Under the pieces are notes generated by a model, which did not search any database, had not been told where the DNA came from, and saw nothing but the letters and a program-made list of their open reading frames with translations. 13,065 nt of DNA from an uncultured Ruminococcus sp. (GTDB lineage: Bacteria; Bacillota; Clostridia; Oscillospirales; CAG-272): NCBI GenBank assembly GCA_902782785.1, contig CACZOH010000167.1, forward strand, positions 1-13,065. The letters are read 5' to 3'. The position numbers and the translations under genes are program-made. Numbering within the stretch: the first letter of the stretch is position 1; each line of letters starts with the position of its first letter. This document shows positions 6,927 through 13,065 of the stretch, in pieces.

Positions 6927-6955
6927 TTGACTTTTTACAAAGACGCGTATATAAT
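6927..6955 (+). promoter_or_regulatory. Promoter of the Crp/Fnr regulator-ABC transporter operon
   Basis: TTGACT (6927-6932), 17-bp spacer, TATAAT (6950-6955): eleven of twelve consensus bases. The predicted start is near 6962. The promoter lies between the two dyad sites at 6885-6900 and 6971-6986. Confidence 0.85.
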
Positions 6956-6970
6956 ATGCGGGAGCTAAAG

Positions 6971-6986
6971 TGTAACAAATGAAACA
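6971..6986. promoter_or_regulatory. Putative Crp/Fnr-type operator, downstream copy
   Basis: TGTAACAAATGAAACA, differing at one base from the reverse complement of the site at 6885-6900. Its centre is about 17 bp after the predicted transcription start, where a bound dimer would block initiation or elongation. This suggests negative autoregulation. It also overlaps the alternative ATG at 6979. Confidence 0.55.
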
Positions 6987-7005
6987 ACTTTTAAACGTGG
7001 TGAAT

Positions 7006-7656
7006 ATGGATAACTTAAATCTTACAGAATATTTAAAAAGCCTGCCCTTGTTTTCGGGGGTCGACGAAAACCGTCTGTCGGAGGCTGTTTCATTATCGGA
7101 GGTCAGAGATTACGGAAAAGGCGAACAGATAACCTCTGATACGCCGTCGTTATTCTGCGTCATACACGGTCTCGCCTGCGTTTACCGCGTGGAGGGCGGA
7201 AGATCCGTGATCCTCAACACGATAAAAAGCGGCGGCGTGTTCGGCGCGGCTCAGCTTTTCAGCGAGGACTGCGTGTTCTCCTCCGTACAGGCGGCGCGCC
7301 GGTGCTCCTGCCTCGTCATACCGCGCGCGGCGGTGACGAAGCTTTTGCAGAACGACGGTGTGTTTACCGTAAATTACATCGCCTTTCTGTCGGACAGAAT
7401 AAGGTTTTTAAACAGTAAAATCGCGTCCTACACGGCGGGAGACGGCGAAAAAACGTTGGCGAACTATCTGCTCTCCCTGCCCGCCGACGACGGCGCGGTC
7501 AGGCTGCCGTCGAATATGTCGCGTCTGTCGCAGTATCTGAACATCAGCCGTCCGACGCTTTACCGCGCGTTCTCATCCCTGTGCGAATGCGGGATAATAG
7601 AAAAAAACGGCGCGTCGGTCAGAATAATATCCGAGGAAAAATTAAAACAAATATAA
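7006..7656 (+). CDS. Crp/Fnr family transcriptional regulator
   Basis: DNA-binding regulator of 216 residues with the two-domain Crp/Fnr layout. The N-terminal cyclic-nucleotide-binding-like beta-barrel covers about 10-115, beginning with the family opening YLKSLPLFSGVDENRL and including SGGVFGAAQLFS (75-86). A dimerisation helix follows (about 118-142), then the winged helix with HTH SRLSQYLNISRPTLYRAFSSL (172-192). The phosphate-binding Glu and Arg of E. coli Crp are not evident and there is no N-terminal cysteine set of Fnr, so the effector is unknown and probably neither cAMP nor an Fnr-type cluster. The start is uncertain: ATG 7006 has GTGGTGA just before it and fits family length; ATG 6979 would add nine residues but has no transcribed Shine-Dalgarno and sits in a putative operator. 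It is the first gene of the ABC operon, 19 nt before the binding protein, so it likely controls that transporter. Confidence 0.9.
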   Translation: MDNLNLTEYLKSLPLFSGVDENRLSEAVSLSEVRDYGKGEQITSDTPSLFCVIHGLACVYRVEGGRSVILNTIKSGGVFGAAQLFSEDCVFSSVQAARRCSCLVIPRAAVTKLLQNDGVFTVNYIAFLSDRIRFLNSKIASYTAGDGEKTLANYLLSLPADDGAVRLPSNMSRLSQYLNISRPTLYRAFSSLCECGIIEKNGASVRIISEEKLKQI

Positions 7657-7675
7657 ACATCAAAGGAGAAACAAA

Positions 7676-8656
7676 ATGAAAAAGTATCTTTCAATCATTT
7701 TAGCGGTCGTTATGACCGTATGCGCCGTCGTGATGACGTCATGCACGGCAGGCGAGGCAAAGCTTGACGAGGTGAGAGTTTTAACGCTCATGGGACCCAC
7801 GGGCATGGGCATGGCAAAGCTTATATCCGACAGCAAGGAAAACAAAACGTCACAGAATTACAAGTTTACGATAGCCACCGCGCCCGATCAGATAAGCGCG
7901 GAGGTGTTAAAGGGCGAGTTTGAGATAGCGGCTGTTCCGGTAAATCTCGCGTCCGTGCTCTACAACAAGACGGAAGGCAAGGTTAAGGTCGCCGCGGTCA
8001 ATACGCTCGGCGTTTTGTACGTGCTTGAAAACGGCGATACGGTAAAATCCGTCGCCGATCTCAAGGGTAAGAAGATATACGCTACGGGACAGGGCGCAAA
8101 CCCCGAATACACGCTGCGCTATATCTTATCCAAAAACAACGTAGATCCCGATAAGGACGTTACGATAGAATATCTTGCGGAGCACGCGGAGCTTGCAACG
8201 CAGATGACCTCCGGCGGCGTTACGCTCGGTATGCTTCCCGAACCGAACGTGACCGCGGTCCTTCTGAACAACAAGGACGTGCGCATCGCGCTCGATCTGA
8301 CAAAGGAGTGGAGAGCCGTTTCAGATACGGAGCTCGTTCAGGGCTGTATCATAGTAAGCGAGAAGTTCGCGGCGGAACATCCGCAGGCTCTCAGAACGTT
8401 CCTTGACGAATACAAATCGTCCGTGGAATACGTCAACGCAAACGTCGACGAGGCTTCGGCTCTCATAGAGGCGGCGGGCATAGTTCCGAAGGCGGCGATA
8501 GCAAAAAAGGCGCTTCCCAACTGCAACATCGTTCTTATCACGGGAGCTGATATGAAAGCGTCCGTTTCCGCAATGCTGAACGTTCTGTTTGAAGCCGCGC
8601 CGAAGTCCGTCGGCGGCAAGCTGCCGGACGACGCGTTCTACTACGGCGTAAAATGA
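7676..8656 (+). CDS. ABC transporter substrate-binding lipoprotein (NMT1/nitrate-sulfonate-taurine type)
   Basis: Extracellular lipid-anchored binding protein of 326 residues that delivers a small organic solute to the adjacent permease. A basic N-terminus and hydrophobic core lead to a lipobox-like VMTSC, with Cys23 the likely lipidated residue; Met at -3 is unusual but tolerated. The mature part is a periplasmic-binding fold II domain: early strand VRVLTLMGPTGMGMAKL, GEFEIAAVPVNLASVLYN, and VADLKGKKIYATGQGANPEYTLRYIL, a typical NMT1/SsuA-like segment. Substrates of this group include nitrate, alkanesulfonates, taurine and thiamine precursors; which one applies cannot be told. Only 19 nt separate it from the regulator gene, so no riboswitch fits there. 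RBS AAAGGAG lies 7 nt before the ATG. The stop overlaps the permease start as ATGA. Confidence 0.88.
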   Translation: MKKYLSIILAVVMTVCAVVMTSCTAGEAKLDEVRVLTLMGPTGMGMAKLISDSKENKTSQNYKFTIATAPDQISAEVLKGEFEIAAVPVNLASVLYNKTEGKVKVAAVNTLGVLYVLENGDTVKSVADLKGKKIYATGQGANPEYTLRYILSKNNVDPDKDVTIEYLAEHAELATQMTSGGVTLGMLPEPNVTAVLLNNKDVRIALDLTKEWRAVSDTELVQGCIIVSEKFAAEHPQALRTFLDEYKSSVEYVNANVDEASALIEAAGIVPKAAIAKKALPNCNIVLITGADMKASVSAMLNVLFEAAPKSVGGKLPDDAFYYGVK

Positions 8657-9444
8657 AAAAACGCGCAAAGTTGCCGCAGCCGCTCAAAACGCTTCTCTCA
8701 TTTCTGTTCTGGGTCGGCGTATGGTGGATAATATCGCTCATCGTCGGGCGCGAGGTGCTCATCCCCTCGCCGCCCGCGGTGGCGGCGCGTCTTTTTGAGC
8801 TTTTAAAGACCTCCGATTTTTATATTTCTGTCCTTTTATCCGTCGCAAGGATAACGGCGGGCTTTGCCTCGGCTGTCGTTCTCGGCGTGATAACGGGCGT
8901 GTTATGCGCGAGATACGAAGCGTTTGACGCGCTTTTGTCACCGTTTTTCAGCGTGATAAAAGCGACGCCCGTCGCGTCGTTCATAATCCTTGCGCTCGTT
9001 TGGATAAACAAGGAGCTCATACCCGTCTTCATTTCCGCGCTCATGGTGCTCCCCGTCATACACGGAAACGTCAGGCAGGGGATACTGCAGACGGACGTTC
9101 AGCTTCTTGAAATGGCGCGTATATTCGGCTTCGGGCGCAAAAAGACGCTCAAGGTCGTATATCTGCCGTCGGTACTGCCGTATCTTTACGCCGGGATGAA
9201 AACGTGTTTAGGGCTCGCGTGGAAGGCGGGCGTAGCGTCGGAGGTCCTCTGCTTCGCCGCGTATTCTATCGGCAACCGGCTGTATCAGTCAAAGGTGTAT
9301 CTTGAAACGGCGGATATGTTCGCATGGACCGTAACGGTCATAATAATAAGCGTGATAATAGAAAAGCTGCTTATGGCGGCAGTATCTCTGCACAATAAGA
9401 AAAACAGATATGATAACAGTAAAAAATCTGCACAAATCGTTTGA
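8653..9444 (+). CDS. ABC transporter permease (SsuC/TauC type)
   Basis: Inner-membrane subunit of the importer, 263 residues, with about six hydrophobic helices (roughly 13-32, 58-86, 97-117, 121-137, 182-204, 224-246). The cytoplasmic EAA loop that contacts the ATPase is visible as EMARIFGFGRKKTLKVVYLPSVLPYL (153-178), with the conserved Gly in its centre. Family: binding-protein-dependent transport permease of the nitrate/sulfonate/taurine group. The ATG overlaps the stop of the binding-protein gene by four bases, and its own 3' end overlaps the ATPase gene by 35 bases, so the three subunits are probably made by coupled translation. The charged C-terminal tail is encoded in this overlap. 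Confidence 0.9.
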   Translation: MKKRAKLPQPLKTLLSFLFWVGVWWIISLIVGREVLIPSPPAVAARLFELLKTSDFYISVLLSVARITAGFASAVVLGVITGVLCARYEAFDALLSPFFSVIKATPVASFIILALVWINKELIPVFISALMVLPVIHGNVRQGILQTDVQLLEMARIFGFGRKKTLKVVYLPSVLPYLYAGMKTCLGLAWKAGVASEVLCFAAYSIGNRLYQSKVYLETADMFAWTVTVIIISVIIEKLLMAAVSLHNKKNRYDNSKKSAQIV

Positions 9445-9964
9445 TAATAACGTCGTCTTCGACGGCTTTTCGCTCGAATTGCCGGACAGAGGCTTTTATG
9501 CCGTGTCGGGTCCGTCGGGCTCGGGCAAGACGACGCTTTTCCGTATGATATGCGGGCTCGATACGGAGTACGGGGGCGAGATTAACGTTGAAGGTAAAAT
9601 CTCATACGTCTTCCAGGAAAACAGGCTTCTGCCTCAGATGACGGCGTATGAAAACGTGTTCACGGTTTGCGGCGACAAAGAAAAAAGCCTTTTTCTGCTC
9701 AAAGCCGTCGGACTTGAAGACGCGGCAGACAAATACCCATCCGAGCTGTCGGGCGGTATGAACAGACGCGTCGCCATCGCCCGCGCGCTTTCGTACGAAC
9801 ACGATATACTGCTTCTCGACGAGCCCTTCACCGCGCTTGACGCGGATATCAGGGATAAAATCATATCTCTTGTAAAGGAGCTTGAAAAAGACAGGCTGCT
9901 GCTTATAATCACCCACGATCCCGATGAAATATCGGCGCTCGGATGCGATGAAATACGGATATGA
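9410..9964 (+). CDS. ABC transporter ATP-binding protein (short)
   Basis: Cytoplasmic ATPase driving the importer. The 184-residue protein contains all core motifs: Walker A GPSGSGKT (34-41), Q-loop VFQENRLLP (Gln69), signature LSGGMNRR (113-120, Met in place of the usual Gln), Walker B ILLLDEP (133-139), D-loop ALD and H-loop ITHD (His169). It stops soon after the H-loop; typical SsuB/TauB-type subunits are about 230-260 residues, so this is a minimal nucleotide-binding domain without the C-terminal extension. The reading frame is intact and ends naturally before a terminator, so it looks complete rather than broken. The ATG at 9410 lies within the permease gene with only a weak ribosome binding site, which implies translational coupling. 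Confidence 0.9.
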   Translation: MITVKNLHKSFDNNVVFDGFSLELPDRGFYAVSGPSGSGKTTLFRMICGLDTEYGGEINVEGKISYVFQENRLLPQMTAYENVFTVCGDKEKSLFLLKAVGLEDAADKYPSELSGGMNRRVAIARALSYEHDILLLDEPFTALDADIRDKIISLVKELEKDRLLLIITHDPDEISALGCDEIRI

Positions 9965-9966
9965 TA

Positions 9967-9990
9967 AAGACGCCTCGCGGCGTCTTTTTT
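9967..9990 (+). terminator. Terminator of the Crp/Fnr-ABC operon
   Basis: AAGACGCC (9967-9974), loop TCGC, GGCGTCTT (9979-9986), then T to 9990. The perfect 8-bp stem starts 3 nt after the ATPase stop codon. Confidence 0.9.
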
Positions 9991-9995
9991 CACCA

Positions 9996-10019
9996 GGCGG
10001 TAAAGCCGCCGTCTTTTTT
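9996..10019 (+). terminator. Second, back-up terminator
   Basis: GGCGG (9996-10000) pairs with CCGCC (10006-10010) around TAAAG, with GTC and a run of six T after it. It lies directly downstream of the first terminator in the same orientation. The short stem makes it weaker. Confidence 0.6.
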
Positions 10020-10030
10020 CTGTTTTGGCA

Positions 10031-10063
10031 AAAAGAACCGCCGCATCCCGCGGCGGTTCTTTT
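10031..10063. terminator. Bidirectional terminator between the ABC operon and the pot operon
   Basis: A perfect 14-bp stem, AAAAGAACCGCCGC (10031-10044) with GCGGCGGTTCTTTT (10050-10063), loop ATCCC. T-rich DNA follows on both strands. It starts 2 nt after the stop of the minus-strand gene at 10066 and so ends the pot operon; on the plus strand it is a third stop for the ABC operon. Confidence 0.9.
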
Positions 10064-10065
10064 AT

Positions 10066-10359
10066 TTATTCTTTTACGTATTTCTTTTCCGCCTCTTTGG
10101 CGTTGTTGTGGCTTATCGTCAGCGTTACGACGGTCACCGTCGCAAAGCCCGTAAGACAGAGTACGGCGCCGATTAGCTGAATGATCTCACCCGCGGCGCG
10201 CCGGCTCTGCATCCTGTCGTACGCCGCTTTCTGCTCAAGCAGAGGCAACTTTGACAGATCGTGATAATCAACGTCCTGGAGCACTCCGCCTATCATAAAC
10301 ACGGCTATCGCGAACACGCATATCGCCGCGATTATCACAAAAAGCAATTCCTTTTTCAT
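10066..10359 (-). CDS. Small two-helix membrane protein, unknown function
   Basis: A 97-residue protein that I do not recognise. It has two hydrophobic segments, about 5-27 and 58-82, separated by a charged region with DLSKLPLLEQKAAYDRMQSRRAAGE, and a charged C-terminal tail ending KEAEKKYVKE. The first segment could be read as a signal anchor, giving a hairpin topology. AAGGAG lies 6 nt before the ATG. It follows potD by 21 nt on the same strand and is directly followed by the terminator, so it is probably the last gene of the polyamine transport operon. It may be an accessory of the transporter or simply co-transcribed; nothing in the sequence decides this. Confidence 0.75.
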   Translation of the reverse strand: MKKELLFVIIAAICVFAIAVFMIGGVLQDVDYHDLSKLPLLEQKAAYDRMQSRRAAGEIIQLIGAVLCLTGFATVTVVTLTISHNNAKEAEKKYVKE

Positions 10360-10380
10360 AATGCGCTCCTTCCGGCGTTT

Positions 10381-11616
10381 TTAATACGCCTCCGAGTTTT
10401 TCTTTTTTCTTATCACCATAACGACTATGAGAGCGGCGAGAGCGACGACGATCACACCGCATATAATGTAGACCGCAACGCCCTTATCGCTGTCTATCTT
10501 AAGCTCCTCCCAGAGGTCGTTCATAAGATTTCTCGTGTCGTCGGGCAGGTCGTGGAAATAATCCATCTTTTCGGCGTTGTAGCCGTAGAGGATATCCATG
10601 GCGTTCTCGTGTATCTCAGCCATGCACTCCTTGTAATCCTCGTTTTCATAGACGAGCTTGTTCGGGGACGCGTAGTATATCGCCTCCGCGTTCGCTATAG
10701 CTATCTCCTCGGAAAGCATGAAGTTTATATATTCGAGCGCAAGCTCGGGGTTTTTGGCGTTGGCAGGTACGCAGAGAGCGTCGACGAAAACGTTGGTACC
10801 CTCCTTCGGATAGTAGAAATCAAGGTTTTCGTTATCCTCGTACATCGTCAGAAAGTCGCCGGCGTAGTAGACCGCAACGGCGGCGGAGCCGCTCTTCATC
10901 TTATTGAAGACCTCGTCCATTACGTAGCCCTGCACTATCGTCTTCTGATCCTTCAGGAGCTTCTGCGCTTTTATCCAGTCCTCGGAATTCGTGGAGTTCA
11001 CGTTCGAGCCCTGATAGAACATGACGGTGCCGAATGCGTCGCGCGGGTTGTTGAACTGAAGGATGTTGCCTTTGTATTTTTCGTTCCACATAAGCGACCA
11101 GCTCTGTTCGGCGGCGTCCGCTTCATCGACCTTCGTCGTGTCGTAGATTATGCCGACCGTGCCGTAGGTATACGGTACGCTGTATTCGTTGTTTTCATCG
11201 TAATACAGATTTTTGAAGCTGTCGTCTATGTTGCCGTAGTTTTCGATCTTCGAGACGTCTATTTTCTGTATAAGTCCCTCTTTTGCAAGTCTTGCGACCA
11301 TATAATCGGACGGCACCACTACGTCGTAGCTTACGGTCTTTGATTCGAGCTTTGCGTAAAGGTCCTCGTTTGAAGCGTAGGTGGAATAGTTTACCTTGAC
11401 CTTTTTGCCGCCCGTGAGCTTCATAATCTCTTCGCTTTCATTGCAGTATTTTTCAAATTCAGCGTTCGAGTCGACGGTATCCTCGCTTCCGTCTGAAATA
11501 TACTCGCCCCAGTTATATACGTAAAGCGTGACGGTGTCGCCGCCGCCTGCGCCGCAGGACGCGAAAACGCATAAGATCATTACCGTAAGGACGATAAGAG
11601 CCGTGATTTTCTTCAT
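10381..11616 (-). CDS. potD: Spermidine/putrescine-binding lipoprotein with C-terminal membrane helix
   Basis: Extracellular solute-binding protein of the PotABCD polyamine importer. The 411-residue product begins with a signal peptide and a lipobox-like FASC (Cys21 likely lipidated). The mature N-terminus LYVYNWGEYI is the classic PotD opening, followed by SYDVVVPSDYMVARLAKEGLIQKID, YSVPYTYGTVGIIYD and a typical family-1 binding fold with AVAVYYAGDF and ALCVPANAKNPELALEYINFML. It is longer than the usual 350 or so residues because of a C-terminal hydrophobic helix (about 380-402) followed by RKKKNSEAY. A lipid anchor and a membrane helix in one binding protein is redundant and unusual. GGAGG lies 8 nt before the ATG; potC ends 15 nt upstream. 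Family assignment is secure, the exact polyamine is not. Confidence 0.93.
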   Translation of the reverse strand: MKKITALIVLTVMILCVFASCGAGGGDTVTLYVYNWGEYISDGSEDTVDSNAEFEKYCNESEEIMKLTGGKKVKVNYSTYASNEDLYAKLESKTVSYDVVVPSDYMVARLAKEGLIQKIDVSKIENYGNIDDSFKNLYYDENNEYSVPYTYGTVGIIYDTTKVDEADAAEQSWSLMWNEKYKGNILQFNNPRDAFGTVMFYQGSNVNSTNSEDWIKAQKLLKDQKTIVQGYVMDEVFNKMKSGSAAVAVYYAGDFLTMYEDNENLDFYYPKEGTNVFVDALCVPANAKNPELALEYINFMLSEEIAIANAEAIYYASPNKLVYENEDYKECMAEIHENAMDILYGYNAEKMDYFHDLPDDTRNLMNDLWEELKIDSDKGVAVYIICGVIVVALAALIVVMVIRKKKNSEAY

Positions 11617-11631
11617 TTGATAATCCTCCGT

Positions 11632-12462
11632 TTATGTTTTTACAGATGTTTTGGGTTTTTTCTTATTTGTCTTTTTCGTATTGTCGCCGCCGCCCGCGAA
11701 GTTCACGAGTATCATCAGTATCAGTATCGCAAACACCATGAGCGCGCAGAGCGCGTACATACTGAATTTTACGTCGTGCGCCGTCTGGTTATAAACGTAT
11801 AACGGCAGAGTCTTGAAATCGGACGAGCTGACGAAATGCGATATTACGAAATCGTCGAGCGAGAGCGTGAAGCCGAGCATAAGTCCCGATATGACGCCGG
11901 GCATGATGAACGGCAGCTCAACTTTGATAAACGTTTTTGCGGGCGTACAGCCGAGGTCGAGCGCCGCCTCCGTCAGATGCTTATCCATCTGCCTGAATTT
12001 CGGAAGAACGGACAGTATGACGTACGGCAAATTGAACGTGGTGTGCGCTATCAGCATGGTGCCGAAGCCCATTTCCACCTTCAGAAACGGTATCGCGGAC
12101 GATGCGGCGAACAAAAGCATCATCGAAACGCCCGTTACTATATCGGGGTTCATCATCGGTATGTTCGTCACGCTCGTTATCGCGGTCTTGACGTATTTGT
12201 TTCTCATACGGCTTATACCGTAGGCGGCGAGAGTTCCGATCAGCGTAGCTATTACGGACGACAAAGCCGCAAGTATAAGCGAATTTTTCAGCGCGTCGAG
12301 CGCCGTGGAATCACGGAAAAGCTCTCTGTACCAGTAGAACGAAAATTCGGAATAATTCGTAAACGAGCCCGCTCTGTTGAACGAGAACAGGACGAGAACG
12401 ATTATCGGAGCGTATAACAGTCCGAAAACGAGGACCATATATATTCTGGACAGGACTTTCAT
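11632..12462 (-). CDS. potC: Spermidine/putrescine ABC transporter permease PotC
   Basis: Second membrane subunit of the polyamine importer, 276 residues. About six hydrophobic helices are seen (for example 8-28, 60-82, 101-122, 133-153, 191-208, 235-255). The EAA loop EAALDLGCTPAKTFIKVELPFIMPGV (165-190) marks the ATPase contact site, and the segment GFTLSLDDFVISHFVS (197-212) is typical of PotC. The C-terminal tail after the last helix is rich in Lys and Thr and looks unstructured. The ATG overlaps the potB stop codon as ATGA; GGAGG lies 12 nt upstream, a rather long spacing, so coupling to potB is probable. Confidence 0.94.
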   Translation of the reverse strand: MKVLSRIYMVLVFGLLYAPIIVLVLFSFNRAGSFTNYSEFSFYWYRELFRDSTALDALKNSLILAALSSVIATLIGTLAAYGISRMRNKYVKTAITSVTNIPMMNPDIVTGVSMMLLFAASSAIPFLKVEMGFGTMLIAHTTFNLPYVILSVLPKFRQMDKHLTEAALDLGCTPAKTFIKVELPFIMPGVISGLMLGFTLSLDDFVISHFVSSSDFKTLPLYVYNQTAHDVKFSMYALCALMVFAILILMILVNFAGGGDNTKKTNKKKPKTSVKT

Positions 12463-13065
12463 ACTATAAGCTCACCTCCGTCGTCGTCGCCGAATTTATT
12501 CATTATCGCGACGGATATAAGTATCAGTATCATCATAACGAGCGAGATCGCCGCGCCGACGTTTTTGTTGTTGTTCATCAGAAACTGGCGCTCTATCGTA
12601 TCGCCTATCAGATCGAATCTGCCGCCGCCGAGCTTCTGCGAGATATAGAACGTGCTGATCGACGGGACGAAAACCATGGTTATGCCGGAGATTATACCGG
12701 ATCTTGAAAGCGGGAGCGCGACCTTGAAAACGGTTTTTATGCCGTTGCAGCCGAGATCCTCCGCCGCCTCGAAAAGCTTGATATCGAGCTTTGAAAGCGT
12801 CGTATATATCGGAAGCACCATATAAGGCAGAAAGTCGTAGACCATACCGAGTATGACGGCGCCGGGCGTCCCGACGATTTTCACGGCGGGCAGATTGAGC
12901 TTTGTGAGAAGCGCGTTCAGAAGTCCACCGTTATCGAGCAGGGCGAGGAGCGAATAAGTACGTATGAGCAGGCTTATCCACATCGGGAGCATCAGTAAAA
13001 GGACGAACACTCTCTGCGCGGACGGTTTAAGACGCGACATGAAAAACGCAAGCGGATAACCGAGG
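12459..13065 (-). CDS. potB: Spermidine/putrescine ABC transporter permease PotB (5' end outside window)
   Basis: First membrane subunit of the polyamine importer, cut by the window edge. The frame stays open to the edge: residues LGYPLAFF precede the internal Met at 13040, matching the PotB region before its RxYxxLxxL segment, so that Met is not the start. About 201 C-terminal residues are visible, including SLLIRTYSLLALLDNGGLLN, GMVYDFLPYMVLPIYTTLSKLD, the EAA loop EAAEDLGCNGIKTVFKVALP, and GDTIERQFL, all in PotB order. Three to four hydrophobic helices remain in view. potA is expected farther upstream, beyond the edge. Confidence 0.93.
   Translation of the reverse strand, partial: LGYPLAFFMSRLKPSAQRVFVLLLMLPMWISLLIRTYSLLALLDNGGLLNALLTKLNLPAVKIVGTPGAVILGMVYDFLPYMVLPIYTTLSKLDIKLFEAAEDLGCNGIKTVFKVALPLSRSGIISGITMVFVPSISTFYISQKLGGGRFDLIGDTIERQFLMNNNKNVGAAISLVMMILILISVAIMNKFGDDDGGELIV

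Noticed and set aside
7657..7675. Possible riboswitch before the ABC binding protein (to identify a thiamine-type substrate)
   Set aside because: Only 19 nt lie between the genes, too short for any riboswitch, and the operon leader before the regulator is also too short.
10261..11343. A 360-codon open frame antisense to potD
   Set aside because: It lies wholly opposite a clear potD, has no recognisable domain and no good ribosome binding site; it follows from the codon bias of potD.
12459..13040. Complete short permease starting at the ATG at 13040
   Set aside because: The frame continues upstream to the window edge with PotB-like sequence (LGYPLAFF), so the gene is cut by the edge rather than short.

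Overview
The window looks like chromosomal DNA of an anaerobic Gram-positive bacterium, most likely an uncultured gut-type member of the Clostridia (Bacillota). This rests on AGGAGG-type ribosome binding sites, near-consensus TTGACA/TATAAT promoters, lipoprotein-type solute-binding proteins, Rho-independent terminators at gene ends, and gene content (Upp, YgiQ, type II pantothenate kinase, Crp/Fnr regulator, PotBCD). The lineage is an inference from style and content, not from a marker gene. I see no rRNA, tRNA, CRISPR array, insertion sequence or phage gene.

Layout. (1) 7-636 (-) is upp, divergent from 808-2613 (+), the radical SAM gene ygiQ; each has a good promoter in the 171-bp gap. (2) ygiQ converges on a minus-strand operon (5145 back to 2719): type II pantothenate kinase, then a HAD-IIA phosphatase whose start overlaps the kinase stop, then an esterase-like alpha/beta hydrolase. 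A bidirectional terminator at 2665-2697 separates the two. (3) 5437-6780 (+) is a single-gene unit: a secreted, C-terminally membrane-anchored protein of unknown function with two related extracellular modules and a cysteine motif next to the membrane. It has a perfect consensus promoter and a strong terminator. (4) 7006-9964 (+) is a four-gene operon: a Crp/Fnr-type regulator, then a lipoprotein, permease and small ATPase of a nitrate/sulfonate/taurine/NMT1-type ABC importer. (5) 13065 back to 10066 (-) is the 3' part of a polyamine importer operon (potB partial, potC, potD) plus a 97-residue two-helix membrane protein. Three hairpins in about 100 bp separate blocks 4 and 5.

Points of most interest are: a pair of near-identical 16-bp dyad sites flanking the Crp/Fnr promoter, which look like autoregulatory operators; the unexplained surface protein with its CPICHFCPQPLGLC juxtamembrane motif; a PotD with both a lipobox and a C-terminal transmembrane helix; and a translationally coupled pantothenate kinase/HAD phosphatase pair that suggests pantothenate/CoA metabolite control. 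No clear defence system, mobile element or biosynthetic cluster is present; most of the window is ordinary housekeeping and transport.
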